From Aureobasidium sp. EXF-3400 (Eukaryota > Ascomycota > Dothideomycetes > Dothideales > Saccotheciaceae), in contig SWBL01000213.1 in assembly GCA_024195585.1 (NCBI GenBank), forward strand, positions 1-64,000: a stretch of 64,000 nucleotides of DNA, written 5' to 3'. Position numbers and translations under genes: made by a program. Of this stretch, positions 21,932 through 33,857 are shown piece by piece; position 1 is the first letter of the stretch, and every line of letters starts with the position of its first letter. Below the pieces are notes generated by a model that worked only from the letters and a program-made list of their open reading frames with translations, was not told where the DNA came from and ran no database searches.

Positions 21932-23079
21932 TGGGTTCATACACGGAGTTCTTTGTAGATGGACGATTGGGGGATTGGCACGAGTACTCTAACGATTTCA
22001 CACGAAGGGCAGGACACCACGTACAAAACTATGATACCACTATTTGATTTTTTTCTTCACACTCATCGCCCTTCTGTTTCTCTTCGCTGCCTTCTGACTC
22101 TACGTCAATGATCAATCCACAACATCAAATACCCATGACGATCAACAGACATCAATGGCTTTCGCTGATCAAGAGCCCCTCGGAAACAAAATCCAGGGTC
22201 ACCGTGCGTCATAAAGATCGACAGTGGCTCCAAGCCCAAACCCACACACCACAGATCTTCGGAGGATTTACGCAGCGATCGACAACAGAAGGCAGATACC
22301 TACCCAATACAGCGATTGCATCTTACTGCGTTCTACTGTATAGGTAAAGGCATATCAACAAGATGTCAAAAGGGGTCTTGCTTTGCTATGACACCTGTGG
22401 CTATTACCTTTTGGCTCGTGTGCTGCGACGTTGATCTACGGTTTTGCTAAAGAGGATGAGTAAGAATGTGATGTGCAGTGGCTTTTGTGGATCTATCTTG
22501 CATGGTCAAGGAGATATCTAGGACCCTGAAGGTGTTGGGTTTGCTATGACAGCTGTGGCTACTGACTTTGTCATAGGGGATGACTCGGTAAGGTATTGCC
22601 AAAATTGATCGTCTTGAAGCAAGCACTCTTTTGGGACCATACCGCCCTGCAACAGAAGAAGGTAAAGATGAGCAGAGGTCAAGCTCGTTGATCGAACCAA
22701 GATGTTGAAGAGGCTCAACTGGATGATCACATCGAGTCATGCAGAGAAGATTGACTAAGCAAAGTGTTGAGCAGATTGATTTGTTTTCGAATCCTTTGCA
22801 TGTTTGCTACTATTGAGTAGTGAAGAGCACAAGGACCTGCAGGCTCTCCTGCCTTCTCAAAGAGATTATGATAATGTTCCTTCGAATCTCTCCGTAGTGC
22901 CTTCCCTTTCTTGCGACACTGTAACCGAATCTCATCTCTCATGAAGCAGAAAGTAAAACGAATCCCCAAAACTCCTTGTTCCTAGCCGTAGCTCAAAAGA
23001 ACCCCCTCTCTGAAAAGAAAAACACCATAAACACCTTGTGGATGGAGTGACAATTCCACCAGAAAGAAGCTTGCCATTA
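21932..23079. other. Convergent 3' spacer with a short direct repeat
   Basis: Between convergent gene ends I see no gene. It holds an imperfect direct repeat of about 25 nt, described separately. Confidence 0.5.
22382..22564. repeat. Imperfect direct repeat, two copies
   Basis: The segments at 22382-22406 and 22540-22564 agree at about 22 of 25 positions, both reading TTTGCTATGACA then CTGTGGCTA. The spacing is 158 bases. No terminal inverted repeats or target duplication were seen, so its origin is unclear. Confidence 0.55.
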
Positions 23080-26000
23080 TCATCTGCGCCTTCTTTGGGC
23101 TCTGCGTCTTGCGTTTGCCTTGTCCTTTTTCGCCCTTTCTGCTATTTCCTCTTCAGTCTGTTGTACCTCTGCTGGAGTGTCTTGTTCTTCATTCGACGTG
23201 GTACTGTTTTCTTCGGCGCGCTTGATTCGTGCCGATATTCTTCTTTTGCTTTTGGCATTGTCGTCTGCCTCGACAGAAGCGTTGGGCTTGTCACGCAGAA
23301 CGGCTAATTCCTCTTCGTCTAGGTCGGTAAGTTCTTCGGACATGGCGTCGCGGCCGGACCACCGTTCCTCGTGAACTGTTGTGCCGTCGATGTCGAAGAG
23401 ACCGAGATACCATGGCAGACCACCGCGAGCCCATGGGTCGTCTGGAACAACAGCGGGTGGAGCAAGCTCTTGATTACGATGCTCAACAATTCCCTCATGG
23501 TTGTTGTTAGCAACGCTTGATGTAGAGTTTGGTGGTGACAGAGGCTGCATCGGTTCGAATATGGCTCCCTTGGTGGGCACCGCTCTTGCTCTAATCGACG
23601 TGTGAGCAGTACCATTGACTTCCACGTCTGGTTCACCCTCAGCGTCATCGTCATCATCATCTAGCATTTCAACATCCTCGTCGGGACCGTTGTTGACGTG
23701 ATTGGGAGATGCGCCTGCGAGTACGGAAACACTTGTATCTGGTGAAATGTCGTCGCCGTTTTCCGTAGTCGGTACTGCGCCGTTGGTCTGGGCCGAGTCC
23801 TCGAGAAGTGCGTCAAATTCAGCCCATTGCGGATTCTCTCCCATTGGAATTGGTATGTCTTTGAGTTCTGATTCTCGCGACGTCGCTTTCTCCAGAAGAT
23901 CTCTGACAGGCTTGATGATTCGTTTTCGCACCTTCTTAAGTTCCTTCTGTTCGGGTGTCAACGCCTTGTGTTCTGGAGTATCCACGGGCTCGTCAAGCTG
24001 ATGCTGCGTATCGACTGCATCATCAAGTTCGGTGATGTTCTTGTTGGATCTTGTGTTGTCACTGGATAGCACAGTCAAGATGTCTTGCGAGAACTCCGCG
24101 ACTGAGATGTATCGACTTTCGAATAGTCTTCGCTCGAGTTCCTCGAAGCCTTCTTTGAAGAAGCCGCTCTTTTCGTCGAGTCTGTATGAAGTTAGTTTTG
24201 CCTACGAAAGTGACAGTCTTTGTACTTACTTCTGTGCTCGTTGCAAGATTGGTCGAAGAAGAGGAATGATTGGGAAGTAAACATTGTCGATAAGACTCCT
24301 GAGAACCTCGGTGGTGTCGATAAGACTGAGTTCTTCGCGTTGACGAATGCCGGAGACGAGAGTTTCCAACCTGTTCACATCTTCCTGAAGGATGTCACCA
24401 AATTCGATTCTTCTGAGCAAACGCGGTCTGCCAGCAGCGCCCATGCCCGAGAAATTGCGACGAGTAATTTCCATGGGAGAGAAAGATTCGAGCGACAGTT
24501 GAAGACGTTTCAGCAAAGCAGCGCCCTTACGAGCTTCTCTTTTCAGTGTCCAATACTTGCAAGCCTCGGTGACAAACTCCTTGCGCTTCCTGAGCGAGAA
24601 TCTTCCAAGTGAATTGTCCACTGTGTTGAAGACAACAGCAGGTACGACAGGCGCACCGGATGGCAAGCGCCAACCGGCTTTCTGAGGTTGAGCCTTCTTG
24701 CGCTTGTTTGCAGCAACAACGATGGTATCGTCAACGTGGCCTAGCTCATCTGCATTGTCGGCAGTTGGTTCAGTCTGGTCCGCAGGAGCTACGGTGACTC
24801 CGGTACTTGAACTGTCTGCCCATTTCCTGTTCTTCATTGTGTGTCTGTAGTAGCGCTTCGTTTCTGCAACAGCGGTGTCAACATCGTGTTCGTTGCGCCA
24901 ATCTTGAGGAACGTGCTTGTCGCAGAAAGCTTTGAGGACGGAAGCGTCGATACCACCAGAGTGGGTTGACTTCATTCTGAGGAACAACTTGGCCCTTCTT
25001 GCACATGTAACATGGAATGCTGAATAACAGGCTTTGTTACCACATTGGATACAAGCACCCATATTCTGTTGGCAGAGGTAGCACTTCAGTCTCCAGCGAC
25101 TTTGGGGAACCTTTTCGACGTCGGTGATAGGTTCCATAAAGGTCATGTTGGCAATAGTAATTTCTGGGATCCAAAGGGCGCAAAGCAGATGGGACCAGCG
25201 CATCGTGTTAGTTTGCTTGAAGGCGCCGTCTACATTTGGGCAGAAAACACAAGTGGGAGTTCCGCGGCCAATCTCCTTGCACTTTCGACAGAACCATTGG
25301 CCTTCAGGGATGAAGGGCACACCATAACATTCCTGGTGAACGGCCAAGTCGCAGCCGTCGCAGAAGATGATTGCGTTGGCGTTCTCACAGTCACCATCGT
25401 CGCATACAGCACACTTGGTGTCAGGTTCATCGGCCGGTCCACTAGGCTCTCCGTTGACTGCTGCGGCCGAACTTGAGCGAGGTCGTGTGATTTGAGCATG
25501 TCTTGGGTTCGGCTTGGGGATTTTCTTCTCCAGAGCGTAGTATTCCCTTTCGATCTGGGTCATGGTGATCTCGAACAAGGCGGGTTTGATTGGCTCAGCC
25601 TGTTCCTCTTTGCGATGAGCATTGTGCATCTCCAACCATCGCTCGTCTTGTTCGTCCATGTCGTACTCGACGTTGAAGACGACAGGCGCACGAGCTTCAT
25701 CAATCTTGTCAGATTTAACAACAAGACCTGAGATACTATCGTCGTCGTATGGACCTTCGACGTGACGTATTAGAGTGTGTTTGGGTATGTCAAAGCGATC
25801 CCCCTCTTGATAGCCAACATGGGCCATGGACTTGTCGACATAATTTCTCTGGTTTGAGCCATGCTGCTCGTACTGGGCGAAGGCATCGACATTGCGATAT
25901 GCTGGCTTGGGTAGGTTGAGACGTTCCTTGGGGTTGTGTGTAGGTAGAGGCAAGATGCGAGGTGCGGGAGGAGAACCAAGGCCGGACAGCATGCTTTCAG

Positions 26001-26592
26001 GTCGTTTCGGTGGTCGGCCAGGCTTGCGCTTGATTGGAGTCTCCATGGGCACGAACGAGGCTAGTGGAGGAGGCACATCGCTTTCGATTATGAGTGTGTC
26101 AAGGTTGCGCCCATCGACATGATCGGCCGAGAACAGAGTGAGGCTTTGATCGATGTCAAGGTTTGGGTGGAACTCTTCCCAGCTTCTTTCCTCTCGTGGC
26201 TTGTATCCATCGCTGGCTTGACTTGCGGCGGCTGCAGCTGCGGCGCTGCTGTAACGGGGTCGGGGGGTTGCAGTTGTTCGACGGTCGCGGTTTCGATCCC
26301 GGTCTCTGCGCGGACGAGTGGATGGGGGTGGACGGCGGGAAGATCTTGGACTCGACATGTCCTCATCGTTGTCATCTCCGGTCATGTCGGACCGGTGTCG
26401 GCGGACAGAAGTGGGAGGGCCTGTTGTTTCGTTGCCTTGCTCGTCTATCCAGCGTCCACCACCTCCGGGACCACCAGGAACGTATCTTCGGCGTTTTGAA
26501 GGAGGCTCAGAGTCCAAGATCTGCGACGAAGCAGCGCGCGGTCGTGCAGGGGTGCGCGTGGGCCGGCGAGGTGATGATTCGGGGGCAGCCAT
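23080..26592 (-). CDS. NTO1: NTO1-like PHD finger protein (NuA3 complex)
   Basis: Two exons, 24230-26592 and 23080-24181, encode 1154 residues. The start MAAPESSPRRPTRTP is chosen over an in-frame upstream extension because it begins the basic disordered tail usual in relatives. An EPL1-like region (about 200-370) precedes a PHD finger starting with CAVCDDGDCEN at residue 394 (C4HC3), a short linker, and an extended PHD with zinc knuckle (about 445-560: CVFCPN, HLLCALW, CYLCQQ, CIQC, HVTCARR). This order is that of yeast Nto1 and animal BRPF proteins, scaffold subunits of MYST acetyltransferase complexes that read unmodified or H3K36-methylated histone tails. The tail is acidic and ends in a basic arginine cluster. 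Confidence 0.92.
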
Positions 26593-27060
26593 CTTTATTC
26601 GACGCGGCAGTTGCGGCACTGCAAAGGGCTTGTTTGTTGTCGCATGAATCTCGGGATACCGGCAAACGCGTCCGCTTGATCGGAAGACAGCGATAGCGCT
26701 CTGTTTGATGCTTGGTGATGCTCGTCGTTGACCGTACGTCGCGTACCGCCAAGCTTGAGGTTCAAGTAACGGAAGGCACGAGGCTGGGGAAAGCACGAAC
26801 GTCCGTTTAACTCCGCGCGCGCTCGAACAGCAACCCTGACCATCCAAGCACGACTTCTGACACGCTCCTCATATCAAGATGGCGCAATTCAGGCACATGC
26901 ATCTTTCAAATTCCACTCTTTCGCTCCTTCACTCTTTTTGACCTTCCAAGGATATCAAAGCATCGGCCTCACATGCTGGCTGCACAAATATCGACTTTCG
27001 CTTCATAAGCTTTACTTCTGGTCTCTTGCCAACTCATATCGCAAAGAGTATTGTTCCATC
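26593..27060. other. Divergent promoter, NTO1 and cystinosin-like gene
   Basis: The 468-base spacer between divergent starts should hold both promoters. In-frame readthrough on both sides has no family resemblance. Confidence 0.5.
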
Positions 27061-27995
27061 ATGTATGCGATCACAGGAGAAGATGTAGCTCGAGCAGCCT
27101 CATGGCTGCTTGGATGGTCATACTTCACCTCATGGTCGCTATCGTTCTACCCACAGCCGCTCCGCTGCTGGAAGTACCGCTCAACTCGTGGTATAACGGT
27201 CGACTTCCCTCTGTTGAATATTGTTGGTTTTACTAGTTATTTCATCTCGACTACGGCCTTTCTTTTCGCTCCAAAGATCCGCCAGCAGTATGCTATACGA
27301 CATCCTTTTGCTCCCGAGCCCACAGTCCGTTTCAATGACTTGATCTTTGCTCTACACGGCACCATCATTTGCTTCCTGTTCTACAGCCAATTCTATCCGA
27401 GACTGTGGAATTTCGAAGTTGTCAAAGGTCAACGAGCCAGTGCCGGCGCTCTTGGTATCTTTTATGGTAGCATCATTGGTGTATCTATTACGACTTTGCT
27501 GGTATCATTGTTCAGAGGTGGAAAGGACACTCCAGATTCTTGGGCAGAGATTGACATCGTACGTATAATCTTATACATCTTGCAAGAACACTCGTTAACG
27601 AAGATGGCATTTCTAGATATACGCATTCTCATACGTCAAACTTATCATCACTCTCAGCAAATATGCTCCTCAAGCATGGTACGCAGCGTGTGACATCGAA
27701 CCCCTCTTCAATACTGACTTTGTTTTGCAGGTACAACTATAAGGTCAAGTCGACAGCAGGTTGGGCTATCGATATGATCTGGTTTGATTTCGTGGGAGGC
27801 ATCATGTCTCTGCTTCAGCTGGTTATCGATAGCGCCTTAGAAGCTGACTGGAGTGGGATCACTGGAAACCCAGCTAAGCTCTTCCTTGCTGTCTTCAGTC
27901 TATGCTTCGACACGGTCTTTTTTGTACAGCACTATATTCTGTACAAAGGCAAGGCGTTGCCAAAAGAGGATGAGGAGCAGGCTCTTCTCGGCTGA
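27061..27995 (+). CDS. ERS1: Cystinosin-like lysosomal/vacuolar cystine transporter
   Basis: Three exons, 27061-27558, 27617-27678 and 27731-27995, encode 274 residues. Seven hydrophobic segments fit the PQ-loop family. The PQ motifs are visible: FYPQPLRCWKYRSTRG in the first repeat and SKYAPQAWYNYKVKSTAGW in the second, split by intron 2 at the Trp codon. The cystinosin-type ending of the second motif (STAGWAIDMIWFDFVGG) separates it from other PQ-loop proteins. It should export cystine, coupled to protons, from the vacuole lumen. The 62-nt middle exon is small but phase-consistent on both sides. Its neighbour on the divergent side is NTO1; no functional link is apparent. Confidence 0.92.
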
Positions 27996-28853
27996 ATGAT
28001 CAAGACGGCCTGCAAGTTATAGGCTAGTATCTGAAGAAACAGCTAGTCGTTGGAGCTCGGTCAGCGAAAGTTTGCAGAAGAGCCGGTCTGCAGTAAAGCA
28101 TTATTGTGTAGATCGTGATAGCCATGCACCTTGTATAGCGGAGGCAGCCCCGAACACGATGTTGTCTCACAAGAGAGCACCCAAGCAATGGAAGTTGCAA
28201 TTAACAAAACTTGACTGGGTCGTGATCTGACCGTAGAATCCCATGCTCGCACCGTGCTCGGTTAGTTGCTAGAAGAAAGGAGAGGTTCCCACAGGTTTGG
28301 AAAAGCATTGTTTAGCGTGGTACGCCATGGCCGCTGTGCATGCATCATGCACGAGAGATCATGGGAAATCCGATCCGTTGCTTGTGGAGGCTTCACCTGG
28401 ATCTGATCTCCAACACAAGACATCGCTGCTCATGAGCCTCACGTCTCTTCTTAGTTTTTTGCGAACGATATGCACGATATTGAAGCGAGGTGGACTGTCT
28501 GACTTCAAAACAGACTGTCGCTGACGGCTTCAGGTTTATTTGTAAGGCGTGGGTATGGTTTCGGCACTACGGAACCGATGAAGAAGGAAGGTTTGCTTAA
28601 CGCAGATCGAGCCAAACGCCCATACCTAGATCGCACCGCATGAACCGCACAAAGGTCTCGGCACCTGGGGAAGGGAGGTCGAGTATGACGATGACGACCC
28701 TTGATGGTTTGCGCCAGGAACGGATGAGGATGTTTGGTTCATGATCAAGGTGCATAGATAGTCAAGGATGGCCGGTCGCGTTCACTCGAGCCATCGGCCT
28801 CGAGTTTGTGAGATTTATTGCTGGGAAAAAGAGCGGACTGGCACACAGCTGAG
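27996..28853. other. Intergenic, upstream of RGS-LOV gene
   Basis: No gene is recognised. It contains the 3' flank of the cystinosin-like gene and the promoter and leader of the RGS-LOV gene. Confidence 0.5.
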
Positions 28854-31309
28854 ATGAGTCCTCCCATATTCGCTTCACTGAGGAAGGTGCGTATCAGCAA
28901 GCTCACCTTTGGGAAAGTCGTCTAACACTCTTAAAGCACCGGATCTTGAACAAAAGACGCTCAGCAGATTCTCACAGCACAAATCAAACTTCACGGCCAT
29001 CCTCAGTGGAAACTAGCATCAGAGTGCCGAGCTCAAAGACGACGGACTTGGTGGAGAGCCTGACCATGTCGGATGCCGAGCAGGCTGGCCTCGAGCCGTT
29101 GGTTGAGGATTTCCACACTCGATACCTGCAGCCCACGTCGCCTGACAAACAGGTTCATGCACGTCTTCCAATTCCTATTCGGGTATCTGCACCAAATGGT
29201 CAATTACCGAGTTCGCCCACCTTCGATGGAGACTACTCGGATGACAGCGATGACCAGGCCCCGCCAAACATCTCCAGGCGTCAGAGCACCGTGCGTGCAA
29301 AGATGATCGATATTCCACGGGCCAATCCTTTACTGTCACCTGCACAACCACCGACCATCCCGAATCGTGGCGCCTCCAAACAGCAACATAAGCAACGAGA
29401 TTCGGGCTCATACATTGGCACATCTCACCCAAACACTCCTGATCGTTCGTCCGTAGATACCGAGTACTTTCAGAAGAACCGTAAGAGATGGTCAGTTGAG
29501 TCGTCAGCACCTTCGAAGGCACCTTCGATTGCGCCTTCAACCGCGCCTTCAATATACACCCTCCCTCCTCTCCAAGCTCCAGGTCCTGTGGATGATGAGA
29601 TAGATCGCTTGCAACCTTTGTTAGAAGATGACCCAGCGAATTTCGACCTCGTGGCTGCCCCACCAGAGGAAGTCAACGACACTTATCGACTCGATGAACA
29701 CGCCGAACAACTTCTTTCACGAGAACATCTAGAAGCAATATTCGCAGATCGCAAGACCTTGCTCAAGTTCACTGGTTTCCTCAACAGCCATCGTCCTCAG
29801 AGCATCCCTGTCCTTGTCTTCTACATGGATGCCCTAAAAGCTCTTAGAGCAATCAAATATGCGAATGCGGTGTCAAGAGCATTGCATCCTGTTTCCGGAC
29901 TCGAATTTACATCTACGCCTCCTCAGACTACGCAAAACGACGAGCTGCAGAACAAGGCTGACCAAGCCTTCGACCTACTTGTTCGAGAAGACCTCCCAGC
30001 ATACATCACATGGACATGGATCTCAATCGTAAGTACGAGCATACAGAGGAGAATCACTGGAACACTGGCACCACACTTGAGAGAAGCATCCGAAGGATTG
30101 GCCGAAGTCTTTTGCTTGACAGACCCCTCCAGAAAGGACAATCCCATTGTGTTTGCTTCGGAAGAGTTTGCTCGCACCACGCAGTACGGAATGGGCTACT
30201 CTATTGGTCGTAATTGCCGCTTCCTCCAAGGCCCGAGGACTAACCCTCACTCGATCCGCCGTTTGGCTGAAGCTTGCAAAGTGCCCCGAGAAAATAGCGA
30301 AGTCTTCGTCAACTATCGACGTGACGGCAGCCCGTTCATCAACCTACTCATGACAGCGCCACTTTATGACTCTAAGGGTACATTACGGTACTTCATCGGA
30401 GCTCAAGTCGATGTATCTGGACTGCTGAAGGAGATGACCGGCATGCAGGCATTAAAGAAGATGCTAAACCGTGATGAGTATGAAGACGACCAACAACACG
30501 AAAACGACGAGTTCCAGAGTCTGAGCGAGATGTTCAACACTACCGAGCTGGAAACTGTAAGACAATGCGGAGGGCGTATGCACCGCGAGCAGATCGACGA
30601 CGAGCGAGACAATGGCGTACAACCACGACCGCGCCTCCTGATCACCGATGAATCGTCAGACACTGTCGAACACTCTACCCAGGCCTCCAACAACACAGCG
30701 TCTGGAACCAACGGAGTGCATAGGATGCCTGAGAACGGCAAGCTGGCAGGTGTATATGAGCACTACCTGCTTGTCCGTCCAGCACCATCGTTACGCATCC
30801 TCTTCACCTCACCCTCCCTCCGTGTACCAGGCATCCTGCAAAGCCCCTTCCTCTCTCGCATCGGCGGATCTCCTCGCGTACGATCAGAGCTCGCCCAAGC
30901 ATTCACCGAAGGCCGCGGCGTAACAGCAAAGATCAGATGGTTGACGCGCATAGAAGAAGATGGCGAAGACGAGGGCCGCAGTCGCTGGATTCATTGTACA
31001 CCTCTTCTCGGCCACGGTGGCGCAGTAGGAGTCTGGATGGTGGTTCTAGTCGACGAGGAAGGCAGTCAGAGTAAGCGGCGATTCAGACCTGCGCCCCCAG
31101 TGAGTCAGATCATTGGAGGCAAAGAGTATGATCCAAAAGCTATAGAGGAAAAGAAGGAAAGGGAAAGGGCTAGGATTGAAATGATTGTTGATGGGGATGA
31201 AGAGAGACCGAGCAGTAGTCTTGCTGGTCGATCTAGGGTTGCGAGGGAGACAAGTGCGTTTAGTGGGTTTGGTGAGACTGGAACTGATGATTCGTTCCAG
31301 ATTCGATGA
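28854..31309 (+). CDS. RGS-LOV blue-light photoreceptor (BcLOV4-like)
   Basis: Two exons, 28854-28886 and 28937-31309, encode 801 residues. The 11-codon first exon (MSPPIFASLRK) is joined by a 50-nt intron (GTGCGT..CTAAC..AAAG, an AG preceded by A). Residues 1-260 are disordered. An RGS domain (about 270-375, with LLKFTGFLNSHRPQSIP) is followed by a LOV domain (about 395-500). The flavin-adduct cysteine is Cys438 in GRNCRFLQGP, and the FVNYRRDGSPF and FIGAQVDVS segments complete the PAS fold. A helix after it and a later PAS-like block (about 610-710, YLLVRPAPSLRILFTSPSLR) follow. The order RGS then LOV is that of Botrytis BcLOV4, which moves to the plasma membrane in blue light. It should couple blue light to G-protein or membrane signalling. 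If exon 1 is wrong, the first ATG is 29066. Confidence 0.88.
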
Positions 31310-31618
31310 TTGGAGCCAAGGGCCATCGTTGAGGAAGAATCACGGTTGACGGATCATTTGCTTTAAAGTCGATGTAGAGGTTACGATACCCCTGAATTAA
31401 TGCCATGTGTTATGACCTGACAACAGCGTTCTCCTGTTAGAACAATTCGTGAATGGTAAAAGTGTGATTTTGTGATATTGGTTGGTATCATGCAGAAGAC
31501 TGCCCTTTTCGAATTGACTCCCACGCCATGTCTTCTCAAAACGCCAGATACGCCAGTGCCCTTCCTCCAAGATGCTAGCAAAACAGAAAGAGAATTGATA
31601 GGAAAACAAGAAGAACAA
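31310..31618. other. Convergent 3' spacer
   Basis: The 309 bases between the stops of the RGS-LOV gene and SOF1 hold only 3' flanks; no other feature is seen. Confidence 0.5.
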
Positions 31619-33022
31619 CTACTGCTCCGTCTGCAAAACCATCTTCTCTCTCTCACTCCTCCTCTTAGTATCGCCCTTACTACTATGCTTCCTCTCATTC
31701 TCCTCTCTGCGCCTAATAGCCTTAAGCTCCTCTCCCTTGATCTCACTCGCCTTCTTGACCTGCTTAGGCAAATGCCTATGCCTATGTATCCTCTTGATCT
31801 CAGGCATATGCTTATATCTCTCCACAAGCGCTCTGTCATATTCAAGTTGTTGACGTTGTCTAGCACTCTTTACTCCCTGCCTTTCAGAAGCACGAGCACG
31901 CCACAATCGAATATTTCCATCATCACTGCCTGAGAGGATGTAATTGTTATCAGGTGTCCATGCAGCTGAGAAAACGCGCTGCATGCGTTTGGTATGGTAG
32001 ACATCTCTACTGTGACCTGTACTGCGGGACCAGAGTCTTACACTGCGATCGTAAGATGCAGAAACCAGTTCCTCGCCTGTGGGAGAGAATTCAACGTCCA
32101 TTACTGCGGCAACGTGGTCTTTGAGCACATTCAAGGCGCGTTTGAGGTTTCTCATGTCGAAAATGTAGATGTTGTGGTCTTCGTTTGCGACGGCGAGGTT
32201 GAAGGCTTCCATTGGGTTCCAGGAGATTGCGTTGGAAGCGAGGGTGAGCACTGATTTGTGCAGGGGAGAGGAAGTGCGCATGTCGTAGAAGATTAGAGAG
32301 CGATCGGTTGCTGTAGACGCTAAGATGGAAGTTTCGGTTTGGTTGAATTTTAAAGCGGTGATTGTGTCGATGCTGTTGGGCCATTGCAGTGTTTGCAGCG
32401 GAGCAGAGTTTGGTCGGTTCAAGTCGTAGATGGAGATTACAGAGGAGGCGGCTGCGACGGCGGGTTCGGTGCGGTGCTTTGTGATGGAGGTGAAGGCGGC
32501 AGGACCCAGGTATGTCGATAACGGTGCGGCATTGGAGGCTTGGTTGTAGGGATCGTACATTTTGATGCTGCGGTCGCTGCCGCAGGACAAGAGTTTCTTG
32601 TCGTGTGTCCAGCACATGCTCTTGACGATGTTCTCGTGTGCCTGTGCCTGCCAGATTTCTTCTCTTGTGGTCAAGTCCCAGACCTTGACGACACCGTCAC
32701 CACTGCCCGAGGCGAATCTCTCGAGTGAGTTGGGGTCTTTGGCCATGGTGTAAACTCCGTCGACGTGACCGCGACCGAGCTGGGCCAGGAAGGGCTGGGC
32801 AAACATACGATCCATCTTTGTCGCATTCAGGGCTCTGGTGTATTCGCGTGCTCGCTCGAAGGGGTGGAGTGCTGGGTCCAGGTTGCGAGTCTGTCGCTGG
32901 ACCGAAGTGCCAGGCGTCTGCTGCTGCGACGCAGTGCGAGTGAGGGCCTTTATTTTCTACACAAAGTCGCATGTCAGTCGTCAATCTCTCAAGCAAACAA
33001 CAAAGCAAAAGTCACATACCAT
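31619..33022 (-). CDS. SOF1: SOF1, WD40 protein of the SSU processome
   Basis: The coding region is 446 residues in two exons: 33020-33022, which is the ATG alone, and 31619-32956. After the 63-nt intron the protein continues KIKALTRTA, the expected Sof1/DCAF13 N-terminus (MKIK...). Seven WD repeats run from about 60 to 360 (for example GDGVVKVWD, SDRSIKMYDPY, YDRSVRLWSR, DDGNIRLWRA). The conserved basic Sof1 tail follows (HMPEIKRIHRHRHLPKQVKKA). Sof1 is a U3 snoRNP-associated protein needed for 18S rRNA maturation in the nucleolus. It starts only 196 bases from NAT3, facing away from it. Tail composition is rich in K, R and E, as in relatives. Confidence 0.95.
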
Positions 33023-33218
33023 GATGAAGACTGCACTGTCAAGTTCATGCTGCACCAAATCTTCGTCAATCCAAAAAATTGTCGCCCGCTGCAGACTAAA
33101 GATCTACTCCGCAGTTCTTGGCGTCTGTCACATGTCAGAGACAGGGTCGCTCTTGCCAGTGCCTTTTCAAGCTTCACCACTTTTGCTATTTCATCATACG
33201 TTTGCGCCAACCACAGTC
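33023..33218. promoter_or_regulatory. Short bidirectional promoter, SOF1 and NAT3
   Basis: Only 196 bases separate the divergent start codons of SOF1 and NAT3, so transcription of both must begin inside this segment or overlap. I see no clear TATA box. Confidence 0.6.
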
Positions 33219-33857
33219 ATGTCTTCAGTACGGCCAATGACACCAGCAGACCTGCTGAAATTCAACCCTTGCAACTTGGATCACCTGACAGAAACCTATA
33301 ACATCGGTTTCTACCTCGATTACTTTTCAAAATGGCCTGAACTTTGTATGGTCATTGAGGCTCCTCACGGCGAGATTGAGGGTTACAGTCAGTGACATCC
33401 CTCGCTCCCCTATACTGTCCTAAACTGACATATCACAGTCCTCGGCAAACTCGAATCATCCCCCTACGCCGCGCCAGTCACACCCTACGATCCCTCATCA
33501 AAAGCCTACACGAAACAATACCCAAACTACCTCCCCTGGCACGCCCACATAACCTGCTTGACCATCTCTCCCTCCTCACGCCGCTTGGGTCACGCAACCG
33601 CCTTATCCCATTCTCTCGAAACAATCGGCAACCGCGAGAATGCATGGTTCGTAGACTTGTTCGTACGAGTCGAAAACACTGCCGCCATCGAACTCTACAA
33701 GAAAATGGGCTATTCGGTGTACAGAAGGATCATCGACTACTATAATGATGGCAGTGATGCCTATGATATGAGAAAGCCGCTTGATAGAGATACCAAGAGG
33801 GGTACTGTGAGGGAGGGTGGTGAAGAGATCAGAGTCGACCCTGGGGAGGTCTGGTAA
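33219..33857 (+). CDS. NAT3: NatB N-acetyltransferase catalytic subunit
   Basis: Two exons, 33219-33387 and 33439-33857, encode 195 residues, like yeast Nat3 and human NAA20. The start MSSVRPMTPADLLKFN lies right before the characteristic NLDHLTETYNIGFYLDY segment. The GNAT fold is complete: the acetyl-CoA loop RRLGHA (about 112), and the VRVENTAAIELYKKMGYSVYRRIIDYY strand-helix signature near 140-165. The enzyme acetylates N-termini beginning Met-Asp, Met-Glu, Met-Asn or Met-Gln on nascent chains, with the partner Mdm20. The intron lies in the EGYILGKL strand, phase 1. It shares its promoter with SOF1. Confidence 0.95.

Noticed and set aside
30029..30083. GTAAGT donor within the RGS-LOV gene
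   Set aside because: The possible acceptors give 53 or 55 nt, which would shift the frame, and removal would break a stretch I recall as conserved in relatives just before the LOV domain.
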